Both the position numbers and the translations under genes were made by a program. The notes beneath the pieces are model-generated. The model made no database searches. It saw only the letters and a program-made list of their open reading frames with translations, and was not told the DNA's origin. This document shows, piece after piece, positions 24,940 through 37,384 of a stretch of DNA of 64,000 nt (positions are counted from its first letter, which is position 1; each line of letters begins with the position of its first letter). Source of the DNA: Sipunculus nudus (Eukaryota > Annelida > Sipuncula > Golfingiida > Sipunculidae); contig CM049306.1 in the NCBI GenBank assembly GCA_026874595.1, forward strand, positions 3,552,019 to 3,616,018, read 5' to 3'.

Positions 24940-26300
24940 TAGAATACGGGTAGTCGACAAGCGACTACGTGTATCCGCCAAAATCAGAGTAGGACGGGTG
25001 AAGTGTGGCATGGATTGAGTGGCAAGGGGAATTAGAGTTAGATGTGTTACATATTGTTACAGAGTACACACTTATACATATACAGGTCTAGGCGTATACT
25101 GATGTCCAGCCGTTAACTATTAGTTCTGGTCTCTCCGGTCTGATTGCGTAAGGAGCCACCCAGCCCAGCGTCTGCGCGATGAGGCTGATGGCGTCCCCTC
25201 GACCCCTGCTCAATATCCCATATGGATATATATATAGAGAGAGAGACAGAGTGTTTTCTGTTAAAGTATATTCTTCATTAGCAACCAGGTCCTTATTTAT
25301 AGTTCTAAGAATAACAGATTATCAGATGGGCCCCTTTGTTCTCTTTATGTGCATATATGCCAAGATACCTTACCTTATTTCATTTTCCAGTTATTAATCA
25401 TTTTTCAGTTAATAAATTAAAATTCCCATGGTAGAATCTAAGTTTATTTCTCATTACTAGTTAACCCTAATTCGTAATTACGTCACAATTAGTGTCACTG
25501 ATTTAAGTGTACGTTGAGCTATATGGCAAGGTGTTATTTACTTTTTGGTGTATAGTAGTTTTTGGATTATATACATTAAGCGTTAACAAGAAACACTTGT
25601 TAACTCTGACTGGGCCAGATAGCGATATCAGCACCAGCCTTGCAACCCCTCTTTCGTTAAGGCCTCACTCACGCCTCTAGAATGTTTAAGTATACTGGGA
25701 TGGCACTGAAAAGGGTCGGAGGTGTCAAGTCAGGTCTCAGGTGTCAAGTCTCCAGTAGCCTGCTGTTTCAATATATTTTTAGTGTATGTGCATGGTGCGA
25801 ACCTGTACGGCTTTGATATATTGATTAAACATCGTCTTAACGTCTGCCTTGGGTTCGAGTTTGATGAGAGAACCCGAAAGTCGGCAACCCCTGACAATAT
25901 TAGCATGGATGTCTGCCACGTAAACATGATTGTACATGGCACCACCTGTTATTTGAACAAGAAACTATCCAAGATTTATAAACATGCAAAATTTCAGTTG
26001 GATAAGTCAAACCACTGCCGAGATATGAATGATTTTATCCCACAGCAGACAAACAGATAGACGCTGTGCATAAAATGGTTGCATGTGGCGCAACGAGTTG
26101 TGTGTATGACAAAGGGCTATGTCAGATCTAAACACATGAAAAACTTCAGGAAGATACGTCAAACCAGTCAGGAGATATTAGCATGGATATCATCAGAATA
26201 AACGTGAATGTAGGTGGCGCCACCTGTCATATAATCAAGAAAGCTATCCAGGATGTATACGCATGCCACATTTCAGAAATTTTCAATATTGTGAAGATTA
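24940..26300 (-). mobile_element. inverted, degraded copy of repeat family C
   Basis: The segment 24940-25070 is the reverse complement of 5040-5150, including the terminal 'tatccgccaaaa' and the 'gtagtcgacaagcgactacg' tail. The segment 25880-26300 is the reverse complement of the 278-bp units at about 4370-4590, including a perfect AGGTGGCGCCACCT at 26212-26225. The order (end first, then interior) fits one inverted element. About 800 bp between them (25075-25880) does not match and is probably an insertion or diverged sequence. The opposite terminus is not visible. Confidence 0.6.
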
Positions 26301-27180
26301 TATATGTGACCTTGTCCTTTGACCTTCTAACACCAAATATGTCAAACCTCTAGTTAAACACTGGTTGAACAAGAGAACGATACCGAAACAAATGACACAA
26401 GAATCTTCGTAACATCGTAAAAAAGATGGCGCAAATATGAAACCGACTGGCCTACTTTTACCCAGATCAATGTATGTTTTAGAATCAGCTCAATCATTGC
26501 TGAGAAAATCTAATTGGCTCTATATTAACAGAAAAGGGAAACAATCAGTCCGTTGTTCAATGTTTATGTCACACTATTTGATTTTCCAAATGGACACTGC
26601 TTATGTTTTAATATCCACTCAGACTGATGGTCTAACTGGCTAGATGTTAATCCTTAATGCAATATACTGTGAACCCGTGGGTGGAGTATTAGATGGGAAC
26701 GATCCATTAACATTGACAGCGTCATGAGTTAAAACAATACACCGGCAGCCATTCGTCAGATATAAGACCGCTATAACAACGGGACCCATTATAAGAAAAT
26801 CTGCGTCACTTGAATTGGTCGTCTGGGTATAATAGTATATTTTCCGACATTTTACGAAATCTCAGGAATCTAACAGGACGTGTGTACGGCAGGTGTCCGG
26901 GATTTTAGTTGTTAGTGGTCACGGGCGTTAGATTAAACAGATGCCCATTGTTGTTGCTTCTCCCCGGGCCAGCCAGTCAGGAAAGTCGCTGTCGGCTGGC
27001 TTTAAAAATAATTAAGATTAGGTTACCTTATCATGGCGTTTTGCCGTACGTTTTGCTTTGTACGTTTTGAAGATGACATTTGTTGTTTACCAACCAACAA
27101 CGACCTGTGGCCATCGAGAAAGGCTATTTCAAATACGGAAGTGGGCTTAATAGGGATTCTCATTAAATACTCGTGTCTCG
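26300..27180. other. unassigned DNA before the 25-bp array
   Basis: Nothing identifiable apart from a degenerate 'cctttgacctt' block near 26316. Confidence 0.4.
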
Positions 27181-29771
27181 ACCAACAAAACCAGAGAGAA
27201 GTGTGACCTACATGGCCAGAGTGAAGCGTGACCAACGAAGTCAGGGAGAAGCGTGACTAACAAAGCCAGAGAGGAGTGTGACCAACATAGCCAGAGAGAA
27301 GCGTGACCAACAAAGTCAGGGAGAGACGTGACTAACAAAGCCAGGGAGAAGTGTGACCAACATAGCCAGAGAGAAGCGTGACCAACAAAGCCAGAGAGAA
27401 GCGTGATTAACATAGCCAGAGAGAAGCGTGACCAACAAAGTCAGGGAGAAGCGTGATCAACAAAGTCAGGGAGAAGCGTGACCAAAAAAGTCAAAGAGAA
27501 GCTTGACCAAAAAAGCCAGAGAGAAGCGTGACAAAAAAGCCAGAGAGAAGCGTGACAAACAAAGCCAAAGAGAAGAATGACAAGCAAAGCCAGAAAGAAG
27601 CATGACCAGCAAAACCAGAGAGGAGCGTGACTAGCTAAGCAAGAGTGAAGCGTGACAAACAAAGCCAGAGAGAACCGTGACCAGCAAAGCCAGAGAGAAG
27701 CGTGACTAACAAAGCCAGAGAGAAATGTGACCAAAATAGTCAGAGAGAAGCGTGACCAACAAAGCTAGAGAGAAGTGTGACTAACAAAGCCAGAGAGAAG
27801 TGTGACCAACATAGCCAGAGAGAAGCGTGACCAACAAAGCCAGAGAGAAGCGTGACTAACAAAGCCAGAGAGAAGTGTGACCAACATAGCCAGAGAGAAG
27901 CGTGACCAACAAAGTTAGGGAGAAGCGTGATCAACAAAGTCAGGGAGTAGCGTGACCAAAAAAGCTAAAGAGAAGCTTGACCAAAAAAGCCAGAGAGAAG
28001 CGTGACAAAAAAGCCAGAGAGAAGCGTGACAAACAAAGCCAAAGAGAAGAGTGACAAGCAAAGCCAGAAAGAAGCATGACCAGCAAAGCAAGAGTGAAGC
28101 GTGACCAGCAAAGCCAGAGAGAAGAGTGACCAGTAAAGCCAGAGAGAAGCGGGACCAGTAAAGCCAAAGAGAAGCGTTACAAACAAAGCCAGAGAGAAGC
28201 GTGACAAACAAAGCCAGAGAGAACCGTGACCAGCAAAGCCAGAGAGAAGCGTAACCAGTAAAGCCAGAGAGAAGCGGGACTAGCAAAGCCAGAGAGAAGC
28301 GTGACAAACAAAGCCAGAGAGGAACGCGATAAACAAAGCCAAAGAGAACAGTGACCAGCAAAGCCAGAGAGAAACGTGACAAACAAAGCCAGAGAGGAGC
28401 GCGATAAACAAAACCTCAGAGATGCGTGACAAAAAAGCCATAGAGAAGCGTGACAAACAAAGCCAAAGAGAAGCGTGACAAGCAAAGCCAGAAAGAAGCA
28501 TGACCAGCAAAACCAGAGTGGAGCGTGACCAGCTAAGCAAGTGTGAAGCGTGACAAACAAAGCCAGAGATAACCGTGACCAGCAAAGCTAGAGAGAAGCG
28601 TGACTAACAAAGCCAGAGAGAAATGTGACCAACATAGCCAGAGAGAAGCGTGACCAACAAAGCCAGAGAGAAGCGTGACTAACAAAGCCAGAGACAAGTG
28701 TGACCAACATAGCCAGAGAGAAGCGTGACCAACAAAGCCAGAGAGAATCGTGACTAACAAAGCCAGAGAGAAGTATGACCAACATAGCCAGAGAGAAGCG
28801 TGACCAACAAAGTTAGGGAGAAGCGTGATCAACAAAGTCAGGGAGAAGCGTGACCAAAAAAGTCAAAGAGAAGCTTGACCAAAAAAGCCAGAGAGAAGCG
28901 TGACAAACAAAGCCAAAGAGAAGAGTGACAAGCAAAGCCAGAAAGACGCATGACCAGCATAACCAGAGAGGAGCGTGACCAGCAAAGCCAGAGAGAAGCG
29001 TGACAAACAAAGCCAAAGAGAAGAGTGACAAGCAAAGCCAGAAAGAAGCATGACCAGCAAAACCAGAGAGGAGCGTGACCAGCAAAGCAAGAGTGAAGCG
29101 TGACAAACAAAGCCAGAGAGAACCGTGACCAGCAAAGCCAGAGAGAAGAGTGACCAGTAAAGCCAGAGAGAAGCGGGACCAGCAAAACCAAAGAGAAGCG
29201 TGACAAACGAAGCCAGAGAGAAGCGAGACAAACAAAGCCAGAGAGAACCGTTACCAACAAAGACAGAGAGAAGCGTAACCAGTAAAGCCAGAGAGAAGCG
29301 TGACAAACAAAGCCAAAGAGAAGAGTGACAAGCAAAGCCAGAAAGACGCATGACCAGCAAAACCAGAGAGGAGCGTGACCAGCAAAGCAAGAGTGAAGCG
29401 TGACAAACAAAGCCAGAGAGAACCGTGACCAGCAAAGCCAGAGAGAAGAGTGACCAGTAAAGCCAGAGAGAAGCGGGACCAGCAAAACCAAAGAGGAGCG
29501 TGACAAACAAAGCCAGAGAGAAGCGAGACAAACAAAGCCAGAGAGAACAGTTACCAACAAAGACAGAGAGAAGCGTAACCAGTAAAGCCAGAGAGAAGCG
29601 GGACCAGCAAAGCCAGAGAGAAGCGGGACAAACAAAGCAAGAGAGGAACACGATAAACAAAGCCAAAGAGAACCGTGACCAGAAAAGCCAGAGAGAAGCG
29701 TGACAAACAAAGCCAGAGGGGAGCGCGATAAACAAAACCTCAGAGAAGCGTGACCAACAAAGCCAGCGTGA
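27181..29771. repeat. 25-bp minisatellite, about 104 copies
   Basis: The consensus is 'cgtgaccaacaaagccagag' plus 'agaag', with many units in 'cgtgacaaacaaagccagag' and 'cgtgaccagcaaagccagag' forms. Because 25 equals 3x8+1, each frame passes through all three phases of the unit. The minus strand is therefore open in more than one frame at once (326 codons at 28838-29818, 290 codons at 28863-29735) and gives a Leu-rich SGFVGHASLWLCWSRFS-type peptide. Marker units near 27451, 27925 and 28823, and a 300-bp repetition at about 28930-29235 versus 29230-29535, show block duplication. The plus strand is strongly purine-rich. I see no evidence for translation. Confidence 0.94.
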
Positions 29772-31030
29772 TCAACAAGACCCACATAAAATCTACAACA
29801 GTTCTTTATGCTTTTCAATGGAGTGAATTAGATAAAGCAAATTTCGCACACACATCAATACGTCATAGTACGGACATGGTGTAGATAACAAGGTCTACAC
29901 GTCTACAAGCACATTTCACTTTGTCAGAGTTGCGATCAGTCATTCTGCTGATATTACACTTAAATCAGTGTGGTCACGCATACACCCACTGGTGTTTCTC
30001 TGAATAATACACTATCACCGACATGTTTCCGACATTACCACATAAAACCTTCTGCAATAGAATCTATAAACGTCATTGAGTTAAAGATACAAGGGGCGTA
30101 CCGTATGGGGTGGTTCGTTCGAACCCATTTCGGACTATTAACCAAGACCGTTTTCTTAACATGGACACAAATTAATAAACATATATAGGCCTATATATAA
30201 TATAATATATTATATTATAATATTATATTATATTAAATTATATTATATTTTATATACGCATGTTTGCTTGATTGAGTTAATGAAGGGAACAGCTTTACTG
30301 CATCAGTTTCTTTCATATAGATGTAAAGATGCAGTCGGAAAATTGACTTGCACGACCTATATCAAAATTGCAAATTTTGGCTCTTTATTTTACTAGACAT
30401 TAACTCCAATCTCCCGAGGCTTATAAAACTATGATGAGAACAAGCCCACGCAGTTGCGTCTCAACTTACGTATAGAACGACATGCCCTTGTTTAATAAAA
30501 TGAATGGGATTCGTCTGTAATATTTTAAAAATTTCTATATAATAATATAATTTTTTCCCTGTAAAACCATTGTGATATTACTTTTTGGTTATAAAAGAAA
30601 TGAGTGTTTGCATTGATTTTATTTCTATTTACTGTCGAGGGAATACATTCAGCACACAATGATTTGAATTTCTCATGCATCTAACAACAATTTGGATCTT
30701 CCAATCATTGGATTTTATATAGTGATTTCATACGAATCAGAATACCCGGTGATTGGTAATAAAATAACTATAATATCAATGAATAGATAGCAAACTATTT
30801 TTTTTATAAGGTCATATTTTTTACTTGTCCTAAAGCAAGTGGTGCTTTTCTGCTCGATAGTTGAACCCAGCCTCAATTTTTGAGGGGAATAAAAGTATGC
30901 GTTATAATGTGTTGCCCTTCAGTTTTTATTGCCACAATTCGACCCAAAACATCTGGAAAAATACACCTGTGTAAACGTATGAAAGCCGCCGATTGGTTGG
31001 GTGAAACTACGGAGGGTATATAATAATACG

Positions 31031-31089
<59 letters not shown>

Positions 31090-32430
31090 CATGTATTCAA
31101 TTTACTGACTTCGCCTGGATCCTACATGACATGAGCAAAAAGGCAGCACGACATCTTGTAGAACGGCCATTGTTTACCTGCGTGAACTCCGTGGCCTTGA
31201 CCCGACCGTGACACCTCGAGCAAAATGTATAATCAACTCTACATTAACTTGGAATCAATGATTAAAATAATATTTGTGTACTGTAACTTTTGGTATAATT
31301 ATATAGGAATATATTTGTAGAATGGTGATTTACTGCAGTCATTTTCACTTATAACAACATACCATGTCGTGATCAAAAAAATTCACGTGGACACCTACAA
31401 CGGCCGTTACTTAAACTGTTAATGAATGAACTAATCCGAGGCCTGTATGGAATGTGCGGGACTATGAACTACCTGTAAACATGGCGGGTGAGCAATGTTC
31501 GTTCTGCAGAGTCAGAAAAGAAAAACAGTTTTAAAACGGCCGTGTATATTTTTCGGTTAAGATAGTACGTAGCTTTGAGCGGCAGGTAGGAAAAAAGAAC
31601 ATAAACAACAGTATTTATACAGTTAACTAAAAGTATTCCAGCTGAACAGCGAAAGTAATGGCTTGAACCACCAAATCACCGCATGCATCCGAACATTGGA
31701 GTTTCCGTACTTCGTTCCTTCGGAACGAATTTCGTGGATTCCCTGTTTACATCTGAACAGACCTTGTTTTGGGCCAAATATCAGCCACAAATAACGATCC
31801 AAGTATCTGTGGAGGTATATATGGGATGTCTGCCTGTTTTCTAGTTATTTATGATCTTTAAAGGTATAGAATATGTTTGGATATCCACTTAAACCTGTCT
31901 TCTCCAAGTGCTCAGTTAGCATTTTATTATGACAAAGGGATTTCTAAACATGATTTGATTTTACAATTTGTCGGCAAATATGGCCTGGGGGTTGACGTCA
32001 CATTCCTTGTATAACTAAGTAATGAAGGGTAATTAGCAAAGTATACCACCTACCTCACCGGTCGTCTCCACACTGACGTTCATGTATCCTGAAATTAATG
32101 AAACATATATGTATATATATAAAACAAGTTGAGCCTTGTTTTTGTACGTGTGTGAAAACGGAAATACATGTTGGTGAGGCCACCTGAGGATTAAGCGTGC
32201 ATTTACAAACATATATATATGTAACAATTTCGTGAAATTTTGTTTCTTTTTACTAGAAATTTCTTGGCATCGCAGATGCCATGATAGTATCCCTAGACAA
32301 TTAATCCCCCCCCCCCTCTAGTAAATGTCATGTACCCAATTTAAATATACCTGATTCCAAAACCCATATCTATAAATATTCATAATATTATAGATACCTG
32401 TCCATTTTGTACTTATAATGGGCACAGTAC
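29772..32430. other. unassigned AT-rich DNA
   Basis: This holds AT-palindromic sequence at 30186-30255, an (AT)n(GT)n microsatellite at 31031-31088 and a small perfect hairpin TTCGTTCC-TTC-GGAACGAA at about 31715-31733. No gene is recognised; a short ATGGCGG frame at 31481 is too short to judge. Confidence 0.45.
31031..31088. repeat. (AT)n(GT)n compound microsatellite
   Basis: An AT run of about 26 bp is followed directly by a GT run of about 32 bp. Confidence 0.95.
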
Positions 32431-33814
32431 TGTCAAGTGGCAATGCTTTGGTGTAACAACGAATCTGTGACGAATTACTGATCAAGTGTTATGCCTTAGC
32501 TATAACAACGAATCTGTGATGAATTATTGATCAGTTGTTAGACCATAGCTTTAAAAACGGAACTATGATGCATTACTGATCAGGTGTTAGGCCTTGGCTA
32601 TTACAACGAATCTGTGATGAATTACTGATCAGGTGTTATGCCTTAGCTATTACAACGAATCTTTGGTGAATTACTGATCAAGCGTTAGGTCATAGCTGTA
32701 ACTAAGGATCTGTGATGAATTACTGATCAGGTGTTATGCCTTTGCTATTACAACGAATCTGTGATGAATTATTGATCAGGTGTAAGGTTTCAGCTATAAC
32801 AACGAATCTGTGATGAGTTACTGATCAGGTGTTAGGCCTTAGCTATAAAAACGAATCTTCGATGAATTACTGATCAGGTGTTAGGCCTTAGCTATAAAAA
32901 CGAATCTTCGATGAATTACTGATCAGGTGTTAGGCCTTAGCTATTACAACGAATCTTTGGTGAATTACTGATCAGGTGTTATGCCTTAGCTACAACAACG
33001 AATCTGTGATGAGTTACTGACCAAGTGTTAGGCCTTAGCTATTAAAAACGGATCTGTGATGCATTACTGATCAGGCGTTAGGCCTTAGCTATAACAACGG
33101 ATCTGTGATGAATTACTGATCAGGTGTTAGGCCTAAGCTATAACTACATATCTGTGATGAATTATTGATCAGGTGTTAGGCCTTAGCTATAAAAACGGAT
33201 CTGAGATGAATTACTGATCAGGTGTTATGCCTTAGCTATAAAAACGGATCTGTGATGAGTTACTGACCAAGTGTTAGGCCTTAGCTATAAAAACGGATCT
33301 GTGATGCATTACTGATCAGGTGTTATGCCTCAGCTATAACAACATATCTGTGATGAATTATTGATCAGGTGTAAGGCCTTAGCTATAAAAACGGATCTGT
33401 GATGCATTACTGATCATTTGTTATGCCTTAGCTATAACAACGAATCTGTGATGAGTTACTGACCAAGTGTTAGGCCTTAGCTATAAAAACGGATCTGTGA
33501 TGAATTACTGTTCAGATGTTATGCCTTAGCTATAACAACGAATTTGTGATGAGTTACTGACCAAGTGTCAGGCCTTAGCTATCAAAACGGATCTGTGATG
33601 CATTACTGATCAGGCGTTAGGCCTTAGCTATTACAACGGATCTGTGATGAATTACTGATCAGGTGTTATGCCTTAGTTATAACAACGGATCTTTGATGAA
33701 TTATTGATCAGGTGTTAGGCCTTAGCTATAAAAACGGATCTGTGATTAATTATTGATCAGATGTTAGGTCTCAGCTATTACAACCATTCTGTGATGAGTT
33801 ACTGATCAGGTGTA
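32431..33814. repeat. 49-bp minisatellite, about 28 copies
   Basis: The unit is 'ggtgttaggccttagctata' plus 'aaaacggatctgtgatgaat' plus 'tactgatca'. The variants 'acaacgaatc' and 'aaaacggatc', and 'gaattac', 'gcattac' and 'gagttac', are mixed throughout, so the array is fairly old and unhomogenised. Confidence 0.92.
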
Positions 33815-35270
33815 AAAATTAAGAGGTTATAAACATATGTCATTAATTACTAATCAGAGAAAGTTCCGTAGAGATTATGATGGATAAGTGATGAATGACC
33901 CATCTGATGTAATGCCAATTGGTCTAGTGTAAGCAGGTGAATGTTTGGTTATATATTGTATAAAGGTATGTTAGTATCATTTTAATAAGTCACAAGGACC
34001 TTTTATAAGTGAGATCACTGAGAGACCGCGAATGCTTGAGACAAAGTAACGAGGCAGTAACAGATGTGAAGAGACAGCAACTCTTGTTTCCCTGGGCGTG
34101 TCACTATGACGACCAGCCATGCCTGGGTCAGCCGGTACACAAGACAGTAGATCATCTGTTGTCGTCAGATACAGACAATGTTTATCAAGTATGAAAATAC
34201 ATCATATTCTCAAATATGTTGTTTGTAAAATGTTAAGTTGGAAGGTTGCATTTTTTATCAGATTCAACTAAACTCATACATATTTAATTATTAAAAAAGG
34301 GAAAAGTTTGGAATTATGTACATTTGCTGCGGAAACAATAAATGTAGTGTTCACAGCAGCATCGGGACGAGACGAGTGTGAAAAGAAATCCGCAAACACC
34401 TCATGTTTCCATCCAAGTTTAATGAAAGTCCAAGTCCAGACTCCAAGGGTCCGGGTCCAGTAAAATCTTATATAAAAAGAAAATTAAAATGGAATTTTGA
34501 TATTAATATAAGTATTTGTATGTAAGTTTACACATGCCTTTTACATGTATATCCAGATGCAGACAAAAAGCTTATTAAATCATGTTTTTTTTTTATATAT
34601 TCTGTTAGACGTTCTCACATGTATGTAAATGTCTCTATGGCATATGACAGAATTTTTCTTCTGCTGGACTCGAGATGCTGATTTCTCGAGTCCTTACCTC
34701 GAGTGCGAGAGCAAGTCCGAGTCCAGGACGCTCGAGTCCAAGTCTGAGTCCGATTCCAAAGAAAATCTGGACTCCCGTTGTCCATTATTGCGCCAAAGTG
34801 AGGACAAAGCAAAGCGAACGATGAACGCAGAAGCACCATCGTAAAGTTCACAAATTAAACTTTAATTGCTACACTATAACTAAACACAATAAACGCAATC
34901 ATTACGGACCTATAGTCTGCTCCGGTACTGTTATCGTAGATGTTTAAATAAAGCCTCCTGTCTGTGACATACAAGCTTCAGCGGAACCATGTGTTAATAA
35001 TTCAGACCTCAAATATTTTCTCTGAAAACAAATGTCTGCCTTTGGTTGGACCATTTATTCTCCTTATAGCTCCTGTATCTGACAGAAACAAAATCTAAAT
35101 GCATGCCATCAATCTCTTGATAAAAACCTGCCAGTTAACAAACAGTTCTATCAGTGTTTACAGACCACTTTAGAATTTCTTGTTTTCCGGCCAATCCTAT
35201 CTGGAATTCATATAAAGACATTCCTAAAATTGACCTAGTTCCCATAGCCGATATACAGCTGGCGTCACAT
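33815..35270. other. unassigned DNA with GAGTCC/AAGTCC-rich segments
   Basis: Segments at about 34420-34465 and 34660-34790 are rich in the hexamers AAGTCC, GAGTCC and CTCGAG, a degenerate simple repeat. The plus-strand frame at 34629-34844 is Ser/Glu-rich only because of it. No gene seen. Confidence 0.45.
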
Positions 35271-37384
35271 CAGCACAGCAGAGCCTACAGTCCGCTAATT
35301 ATACAGCACAGCAGAGCCTACAGTCCGCTAATTATAACGCACAGCAGAGCCTACAGTCCGCTAATTATACAGCACAGCAGTCTACAGTCCGCTTATTATA
35401 CAGCACAGCAAAGCCTACAGTCCGCTTATTATACGGTACAGCAGAGCCTACAGTCCGCTAAATATACGGTACAGCAGAGCCTACAGTCCGCTAAATATAC
35501 AGTACAGCAGAGCCTACAGTCCGCTAAATATACAGTACAGCAGAGCCTACAGTCCGCTAAATATACAGTACAGCAGAGCCTACAGTCCGCTAAATATACA
35601 GTACAGCAGAGCCTACAGTCCGCTAAATATACAGTACAGCAGAGCCTACAGTCCGCTAAATATACGGTACAGCAGAGCCTACAGTCCGCTAAATATACAG
35701 TACAGCAGAGCCTACAGTCCGCTAAATATACAGTACAGCAGAGCCTACAGTCCGCTAAATATACGGTACAGCAGAGCCTACAGTCCGCTAAATATACAGT
35801 ACAGCAGTCTACAGTCCGCTAAATATACAGTACAGCAGAGCCTACAGTCCGCTAAATATACAGTACAGCAGAGCCTACAGTCCGCTAAATATACAGTACA
35901 GCAGAGCCTACAGTCCGCTAAATATACGGTCCAGCAGAGCCTACAGTCCGCTAATTATACAGCACAGCAGTCTACAGTCCGCTTATTATACAGCACAGCA
36001 GTCTACAGTCCGCTTATTATACAGCACAGCAAAGCCTACAGTCCGCTAAATATACAGTACAGCAGAGCCTACAGTCCGCTAAATATACAGTACAGCAGAG
36101 CCTACAGTCCGCTAAATATACAGTACAGCAGAGCCTACAGTCCGCTAAATATACAGTACAGCAGAGCCTACAGTCCGCTAAATATACAGTACAGCAGAGC
36201 CTACAGTCCGCTAATAATACAGCACAGCAGTCTACAGTCCGCTTATTATACAGCACAGCAGTCTACAGTCCGCTTATTATACAGCACAGCAAAGCCTACA
36301 GTCCGCTAAATATACAGCACAGCAGAGCCTACAGTCCGCTAAATATACAGTACAGCAGAGCCTACAGTCCGCTAAATATACGGTACAGCAGAGCCTACAG
36401 TCCGCTAATTATACAGCACAGCAGTCTACAGTCCGCTAATTATACAGCACAGCAGTCTACAGTCCGCTTATTATACAGCACAGCAAAGCCTACAGTCCGC
36501 TAAATATACAGTACAGCAGAGCCTACAGTCCGCTAAATATACGGTACAGCAGAGCCTACAGTCCGCTAAATATACAGTACAGCAGAGCCTACAGTCCGCT
36601 AAATATACAGTACAGCAGAGCCTACAGTCCGCTAAATATACAGTACAGCAGAGCCTACAGTCCGCTAAATATACAGTACAGCAGAGCCTACAGTCCGCTA
36701 AATATACGGTACAGCAGAGCCTACAGTCCGCTAAATATACGGTACAGCAGAGCCTACAGTCCGCTAAATATACGGTACAGCAGAGCCTACAGTCCGCTAA
36801 ATATACGGTACAGCAGAGCCTACAGTCCGCTAAATATACAGTACAGCAGAGCCTACAGTCCGCTAAATATACGGTACAGCAGAGCCTACAGTCCGCTAAA
36901 TATACGGTACAGCAGAGCCTACAGTCCGCTAAATATACAGTACAGCAGAGCCTACAGTCCGCTAAATATACGGTACAGCAGAGCCTACAGTCCGCTAAAT
37001 ATACAGTACAGCAGAGCCTACAGTCCGCTAAATATACGGTACAGCAGAGCCTACAGTCCGCTAAATATACGGTACAGCAGAGCCTACAGTCCGCTAAATA
37101 TACGGTACAGCAGAGCCTACAGTCCGCTAAATATACGGTACAGCAGAGCCTACAGTCCGCTAAATATACGGTACAGCAGAGCCTACAGTCCGCTAAATAT
37201 ACGGTACAGCAGAGCCTACAGTCCGCTAAATATACGGTACAGCAGAGCCTACAGTCCGCTAAATATACGGTACAGCAGAGCCTACAGTCCGCTAAATATA
37301 CGGTACAGCAGAGCCTACAGTCCGCTAAATATACGGTACAGCAGAGCCTACAGTCCGCTAAATATACGGTACAGCAGAGCCTAA
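35271..37384. repeat. 33-bp minisatellite, about 64 copies, with 31-bp variants
   Basis: The unit is 'cagtacagcagagcctacag' plus 'tccgctaaatata' (33 bp). A shorter 31-bp form with 'cagcagtctacag' and 'cttattata' is scattered in the first half and breaks the reading frame each time; it ends the 222-codon plus-strand frame (35154-35822), whose tail is an 11-residue QQSLQSAKYTV repeat. The last 600 bp (about 36690-37384) consist of almost identical 'acggtacag' units that end abruptly, so the right side is the youngest part. I regard the open frame as incidental. Confidence 0.95.

Noticed and set aside
28838-29818. 326-codon minus-strand open frame as a membrane protein
   Set aside because: The 25-bp array is open in several overlapping frames at once, as expected of a unit lacking stops in all phases.
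31481-31490. ATGGCGG|GTGAGC as a tiny first coding exon
   Set aside because: Start and donor-like sequences are attractive, but a seven-base coding exon cannot be supported without transcripts.
35154-35822. 222-codon plus-strand frame with QQSLQSAKYTV repeats as a gene
   Set aside because: The repeat part is the 33-bp satellite, and 31-bp units break the frame. The first 40 or so codons resemble no protein I know.
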